Source of the DNA: Chitinispirillia bacterium
GTDB lineage: Bacteria; Fibrobacterota; Chitinivibrionia; Chitinivibrionales; Chitinispirillaceae
Length of the DNA: 34,981 nt
Direction: 5' to 3'
NCBI GenBank assembly: GCA_009786575.1
Contig: WQRV01000010.1
Coordinates: forward strand, 1 to 34,981
Shown here: positions 30,446-34,981 of the stretch, piece by piece
Position numbering within the stretch: position 1 is the first letter of the stretch
Layout: the number at the start of each line of letters is the position of its first letter
Notes under the pieces: generated by a model
What the model saw: the letters and a program-made list of their open reading frames with translations, nothing else
What the model was told of the DNA's origin: nothing
The model's database searches: none
Translations under genes and position numbers: made by a program

Positions 30446-30724
30446 CACAACCCCCGCTTGGTTTTGAGTGGAATCTCGCCCGGAGCTTTGGCCCTCACCG
30501 CTATAAATATAATTTATTGCCGGACAAAAATGCTAATTAATTGAATTTATAGCAACTTTCGCCTCTGCCATTGATTATTTTTATATCGTGCGGCCGCTCC
30601 GGCGCCGTCATATATACTGATACGTGTTCGGTAGGATAATTATTGATACACATTTACCAATATCGTAGAATTTTGCCGGTATTGTGTAAAAAAACGGACT
30701 TTTTTCGGGAAAAGGCGGTTAATT

Positions 30725-33706
30725 ATGGCGAAAGTGCCGGTTCAGGGGATAAAAAACGGCGAAATCATCGGCGGGTTCAGGTTAGAGCGGATAGTGGAGA
30801 TACCAGAGCTGCGGTCCTCGGCGTACCAGTTCGTCCACGGGAAGACGGGCGCGCGCCTTATTCATTTATATAACGACGACGCCAACAACCTCTTTTCCAT
30901 CGCCTTCCGCACGCCCGTCTCCGACAGCACCGGCGTGCCGCACATCCTCGAGCACTCGGTACTGTGCGGTTCTAAGAAGTTCCCGGTCAAAGACCCCTTC
31001 CAGGAGATGCTGAAAGGGTCGCTGCAGACCTTCCTCAACGCCATGACCTACCCCGACAAGACCGTCTACCCGGTATCGTCCCAGGTCGAGAAGGACTTTT
31101 ACAACCTCGTAGACGTCTACTGCGACGCCACCCTGAACCCGCTCCTCACCGAAAATACCTTCTATCAGGAGGGGTGGCACTACGATCTGGAGGATGAAAA
31201 CGGCCCCGTGGGCATCAAGGGGATAGTCTACAACGAGATGAAGGGCGTTTTCTCCGACTTTTCGAGCGTTGTTGGGCGGGAGATCCTCTCAAAGCTCTTC
31301 TCCGACACCTCGTACGTCCACGAGAGCGGCGGCGATCCGGAGCATATCCCGGAGCTGACTTACAGGCAGTTTAAGGATTTCCACAGGCGGTTCTACCACC
31401 CCTCCAACTCGTTTATCTTCATATACGGGAACCTCCCGTCCGAAAAGACGCTGAATTTTATCAACGATAAATACCTGTCGGCGTTTGATATGCTGCCTAT
31501 CGACTCATCGGTCAAACCGCAGCTCCCGTGGAGCGGCCCCCGCACGCTCTCCATAGAGGCCCCCGCTTCCGAAGAGGACGACGGCACGGCTTCCGTAATC
31601 TGCGCGTGGATAGTCGGCGATACCACCGACCCGGTCGCCGTCTTTACCGGCTCAATCCTCTCAAGCTACCTCCTGTCAACCGAAAGCTCGCCCTTAAAGC
31701 GCGCGCTCGTAGATTCGGGGCTGGGCGAGGACCTCGACGACCTTAGCATGTTCGACTCCGACCTGGCGCAGTTAGTCTTCATGGCCGGCCTGAGGAAGAC
31801 GAAGCCGGAGCACGCCGGCGCGGTGCTCGACATCATCATAAACACCCTCAAAAAAGAGGCTGAAAACGGCCTCGACAAGGACCTTATCGAGGGCGCGATG
31901 CGGCAGGCAGAGTTCAGTCTGCGTGAGATCATCGGCGGGCACTACCCCTACAATTTGCGCCTGGGCGACAGGTGCTACCGCTCGTGGATCAACGGCGGCG
32001 ACCCGTTCGCGCTGCTGGCGTTCGAGGAGCCGATCAATACCATCAAGGCGGGCATGGCAAAGGGCGGGCACTTCGAACGGTTCATCAAAGAGAAATTTCT
32101 CGGCAACCCCCACCGGCTGCACATTGTGGCTACCGCCTCTGCGGAGAAGGGGAAGAAGCTTGAGGAGTTCACCGAGGCGCAGGCCGGGCGGCTGACGTCG
32201 GCGTTTACCGACGGCGACAAGCGGCGCTGCCTTGAGCTGACCGCCGCGCTGCGGGAGCAGCAGGCCGCGCCGCCGTCGCCCGAGGCGCTGGCCACCCTGC
32301 CCTCCATAAATAAGTCCGACCTGCCGAAAAATGGGCGGACGGTGCCCGTTGACAGGGGAAATCTGGGCGGTGTGCAGCTGATAACGCACCCCATCTTCAC
32401 ATCGGGCATCGCCTATCTCGACATAGGCTTCGATTTCTGCGGCGTCCCGCCCAACCTGCTCCCGTACATCCCGCTCTACCTCGAACTGCTCACACGGTGC
32501 GGCGCGGCGGGGCACTCTTACGAGGATATGGCGAAGCGGATCTCCCTCTCTACCGGCGGGATAGACGCGTCGGTCTCGTGCAAGACGAAGATCGGCACTT
32601 CCGACGGCCTCTTCCTCGTGGGATTCATCCACGGCAAGGCCCTCGAATCGCGCTTCGGCGAGATGCTCGGCATTTGGGAAGACCTGCTGCTCAGCCCGGA
32701 ACTAACGAACAGGAAGCTCGTAAAGGACCTGCTGCTCGAGGGGCGGAACGCGCTGAACTCGTCGGTGATACACGCCGGCCACAGTTTCGCGGTTACGAGC
32801 GCGTCGTCGCGGCTTTCGAGGAGCCGTTTGAAGGATGAAATACTGGGGGGGGTAACGCAGCTGCGCTTTTTAGACGCCATCGTCAAGAAAGAGGAGTACG
32901 GCGAGGCCGAAGATGCCTGCGTAAAGCTGCATGAATTCCTGATCAACCGCAGCACCTGCGTAGTCTCGATGACTGCCAACGACCCCTCGAAATTCACCGG
33001 GCAGATAGAGAAGCTTATTGGCAGGCTGCCGTCTCGGGAGAGGGCGGGGGAGAGCAGCTACGACAACTCCGCCGGTGCCGCCGGAAGCGCCGCGGTCTTT
33101 GATTCCGTGCAGAAGAACCTTGGCGTAGAGATCAACTCCGCCGTGAACTTCGCCGCCCGCGCCTGGAAAATACACGGCCTCACCGCCGGCGAGAAGGGCC
33201 TGCTATTCCTGCTGGCCCGCAACCTCTCGACCGGCTACCTGTGGGACAAGATCCGCGTGGAGGGCGGGGCCTACGGCGGCTCGGCCGGCATGTCTACCTG
33301 CCACCCCATCTTCTCCTGCTCGTCTTACCGCGACCCCAACCTCGAAGGCACGCTCGCGCACTTTACGAAGGGGCTCGAAGAGGTCGCCGGCCTCATAGAC
33401 AGGGAAAAGGTAGACCAGAGCATAGTAGGCGCTATCGGCAAGATAGACCACCCGAAAAACCCGCACAGCCTCGGCCTCGGCGAAACGATGGACATCCTGA
33501 CCGGGTACACCGCCGAGTACCAGCAGGAACTGAGGGACGCGCTTCTGGGCGCTACGCCGGAAGACATGAAGCGGATAGCGGAGAAGGTTTTGGCGTCCAA
33601 AGAGTCGGCGGTCACGGTACTCGGCTCGGCGGCGGCGTTCGACAAGGCGGCGGCAAGCGGGGCCCAATTCGACAGGGAGAAACTGCTGCAGGATATAAAT
33701 TGTTGA
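30725..33706 (+). CDS. M16C metallopeptidase, presequence protease (PreP/Cym1)-like
   Basis: 993 aa; inverted zinc motif HILEHSVLCGS, KDPFQEMLKGSLQTFLNAMTYPDKTVYPVSSQ, YNEMKGVFSD. Confidence 0.93.
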   Translation: MAKVPVQGIKNGEIIGGFRLERIVEIPELRSSAYQFVHGKTGARLIHLYNDDANNLFSIAFRTPVSDSTGVPHILEHSVLCGSKKFPVKDPFQEMLKGSLQTFLNAMTYPDKTVYPVSSQVEKDFYNLVDVYCDATLNPLLTENTFYQEGWHYDLEDENGPVGIKGIVYNEMKGVFSDFSSVVGREILSKLFSDTSYVHESGGDPEHIPELTYRQFKDFHRRFYHPSNSFIFIYGNLPSEKTLNFINDKYLSAFDMLPIDSSVKPQLPWSGPRTLSIEAPASEEDDGTASVICAWIVGDTTDPVAVFTGSILSSYLLSTESSPLKRALVDSGLGEDLDDLSMFDSDLAQLVFMAGLRKTKPEHAGAVLDIIINTLKKEAENGLDKDLIEGAMRQAEFSLREIIGGHYPYNLRLGDRCYRSWINGGDPFALLAFEEPINTIKAGMAKGGHFERFIKEKFLGNPHRLHIVATASAEKGKKLEEFTEAQAGRLTSAFTDGDKRRCLELTAALREQQAAPPSPEALATLPSINKSDLPKNGRTVPVDRGNLGGVQLITHPIFTSGIAYLDIGFDFCGVPPNLLPYIPLYLELLTRCGAAGHSYEDMAKRISLSTGGIDASVSCKTKIGTSDGLFLVGFIHGKALESRFGEMLGIWEDLLLSPELTNRKLVKDLLLEGRNALNSSVIHAGHSFAVTSASSRLSRSRLKDEILGGVTQLRFLDAIVKKEEYGEAEDACVKLHEFLINRSTCVVSMTANDPSKFTGQIEKLIGRLPSRERAGESSYDNSAGAAGSAAVFDSVQKNLGVEINSAVNFAARAWKIHGLTAGEKGLLFLLARNLSTGYLWDKIRVEGGAYGGSAGMSTCHPIFSCSSYRDPNLEGTLAHFTKGLEEVAGLIDREKVDQSIVGAIGKIDHPKNPHSLGLGETMDILTGYTAEYQQELRDALLGATPEDMKRIAEKVLASKESAVTVLGSAAAFDKAAASGAQFDREKLLQDINC

Positions 33707-33794
33707 TAAAAATGCAGCATTTACCGGTAAAAAATGGTACATTTATAGTATAGACGCAGTCTGTATACCATCAACACAACGAAAGGACAGCGCC

Positions 33795-34535
33795 ATGCGC
33801 TCAAAAACCCTTGTTTCATCGTTGACGCTGCTCGTTGCCCTGACGGCACTCCTCGCGGCGTCATTCGCGTCCCCCGCCTGTGCCCAGGACGACCGCGCAA
33901 CCGTACGGAAAATCCTCGACAAGGTCGGCCGCAAGGACGACAAGGTCGAAGACGTCGCCGATTTCAGCCGCGAGGGCCGGGTCATCAAGCTCAACCTCAC
34001 CCGCCGCGGGCTCTCCACCGAGCCCTTCAGCGAATTCCCGGCCGAGATCCTGCACCTCACCGCGCTCAAGGGGCTTCTGCTCAAGGGCAACTCCATTAAA
34101 TCCATCCCGCACGAGATCGGCAACCTCACCGGCCTTATCGAAATCGACCTCGCCAACAACACAGATATCGGCACGCTGCCGCCGTCTATGGGCAACCTGA
34201 CGAACCTTAAAAAATTAGACGTCCGCTTCTGCGGCCTCAGCACCCTGCCGTTCAGTTTCGGCAACCTCAAATCGCTTGAGATGCTGCAGCTGTGGGGCAA
34301 TTACTTTACAGATCTGCCGAGCTGCGTGACGGAGATGACGGCGCTAAAAGACCTGCACCTCAACAACAACAAAATCACCACGCTGCCGCCGGACATCGTC
34401 AAGATGCCGAACCTTACCTACATAGACGTACAGAGGAACAACATCTGCAACGTCGCGCCGACGGTAGACGCATGGCTGACGCACCTCAGCAAGGGGTGGA
34501 AGGACCACCAGTGGTGCGAGAATGTGAAGCATTAG
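33795..34535 (+). CDS. Secreted leucine-rich-repeat protein
   Basis: Signal peptide MRSKTLVSSLTLLVALTALLAASFASPACA; ~23-aa repeats (LTGLIEIDLANNTDIGTLPPSMGN LTNLKKLDVRFCGLSTLPFSFGN LKSLEMLQLWGNYFTDLPS). Confidence 0.88.
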   Translation: MRSKTLVSSLTLLVALTALLAASFASPACAQDDRATVRKILDKVGRKDDKVEDVADFSREGRVIKLNLTRRGLSTEPFSEFPAEILHLTALKGLLLKGNSIKSIPHEIGNLTGLIEIDLANNTDIGTLPPSMGNLTNLKKLDVRFCGLSTLPFSFGNLKSLEMLQLWGNYFTDLPSCVTEMTALKDLHLNNNKITTLPPDIVKMPNLTYIDVQRNNICNVAPTVDAWLTHLSKGWKDHQWCENVKH

Positions 34536-34625
34536 GATAAATGGCATAGGGCAATGGGGTAAACCCCCTTGTCAGGAAATGGGATATGACAAGGGGATTT
34601 ATCCCATTGTGGTATTGGATAAATG
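34535..34625. mobile_element. MITE-like inverted repeat flanked by 9-bp direct repeats
   Basis: ggataaatg at 34535-34543 and 34617-34625 flanks 23-bp arms caatggggtaaacccccttgtca (34552-34574) / tgacaaggggatttatcccattg (34587-34609). Confidence 0.55.
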
Positions 34626-34693
34626 ATTATTTAGCGCGATAATGCCGTTGTAAAGGCGTTGCGTGTAACGCCCATTCGGCAGGGGGATACCCG

Positions 34694-34981
34694 TCACGTC
34701 AGGGCGAACTCTTTCTCTGCCTCTTCGATGGTATGGCCATTTTTGAGGAATTCGATGACATTGCGGGTTCCCTTCCGCTCGCCCTCCTGCCACCCCTCTT
34801 GGCGTCCCTTCCGCTCGCCCTCCTGCCATCCCTCCTGCTTAAAGGCATCGGAAACCCCGCTTGCAATGGCTATACGCCTAGCCATAGTTTGCATATCGTC
34901 CACGTACCCCTCCTTTGATAAGAATGTTAAATTTTCGTTATATACCGTCGTTAACCACGGGGTCAGGTGCATCCAATGCTC
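34694..34981 (-). CDS. Partial PD-(D/E)XK nuclease/transposase (Rpn-like) family protein, C-terminal part only
   Basis: Frame stays open through the window edge (EHWMHLTPWLTTVYNENLTFLSKEGYVDDMQTMARRIAIASGVSDAFKQEGWQEGERKGRQEGWQEGERKG...); Q/E/G/K-rich tail typical of this family. Confidence 0.6.
   Translation of the reverse strand, partial: EHWMHLTPWLTTVYNENLTFLSKEGYVDDMQTMARRIAIASGVSDAFKQEGWQEGERKGRQEGWQEGERKGTRNVIEFLKNGHTIEEAEKEFALT

Overview
This looks like a chromosomal window from a Fibrobacterota-like bacterium. The taxonomic hint is a FISUMP-domain lipoprotein plus two secreted proteins whose C-termini resemble T9SS sorting domains. Most of the window is housekeeping or metabolism: metF, gdhA, uvrB, metY, nadA, tcdA-like, rimO, hisB, hisC, a presequence-protease-like M16 peptidase, and tRNA-Glu(CTC)/tRNA-Gln(CTG). 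There is one signalling operon (REC-HD-GYP, LivJ-like binding protein, hybrid histidine kinase) and one chemoreceptor. The observations most worth following up are: (1) the 3' end of the FISUMP gene reads like a diversity-generating-retroelement (DGR) variable repeat, although no reverse transcriptase or template repeat is visible here; (2) an unannotated promoter-to-terminator unit of about 180 nt at ~26119-26333, with an 11-codon ORF behind a strong RBS; (3) a 100-bp near-perfect nested palindrome at 6432-6531; (4) a MITE-like inverted repeat with 9-bp flanking direct repeats at 34535-34625; (5) three different dispersed-type inverted repeats stacked within the first 405 bp; (6) a 55-aa membrane mini-protein overlapping the hisC start; (7) a G-tract-rich island upstream of metY. 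No CRISPR array, complete IS element, prophage or known defence system was seen. All calls come from reading the sequence, with no database searches.
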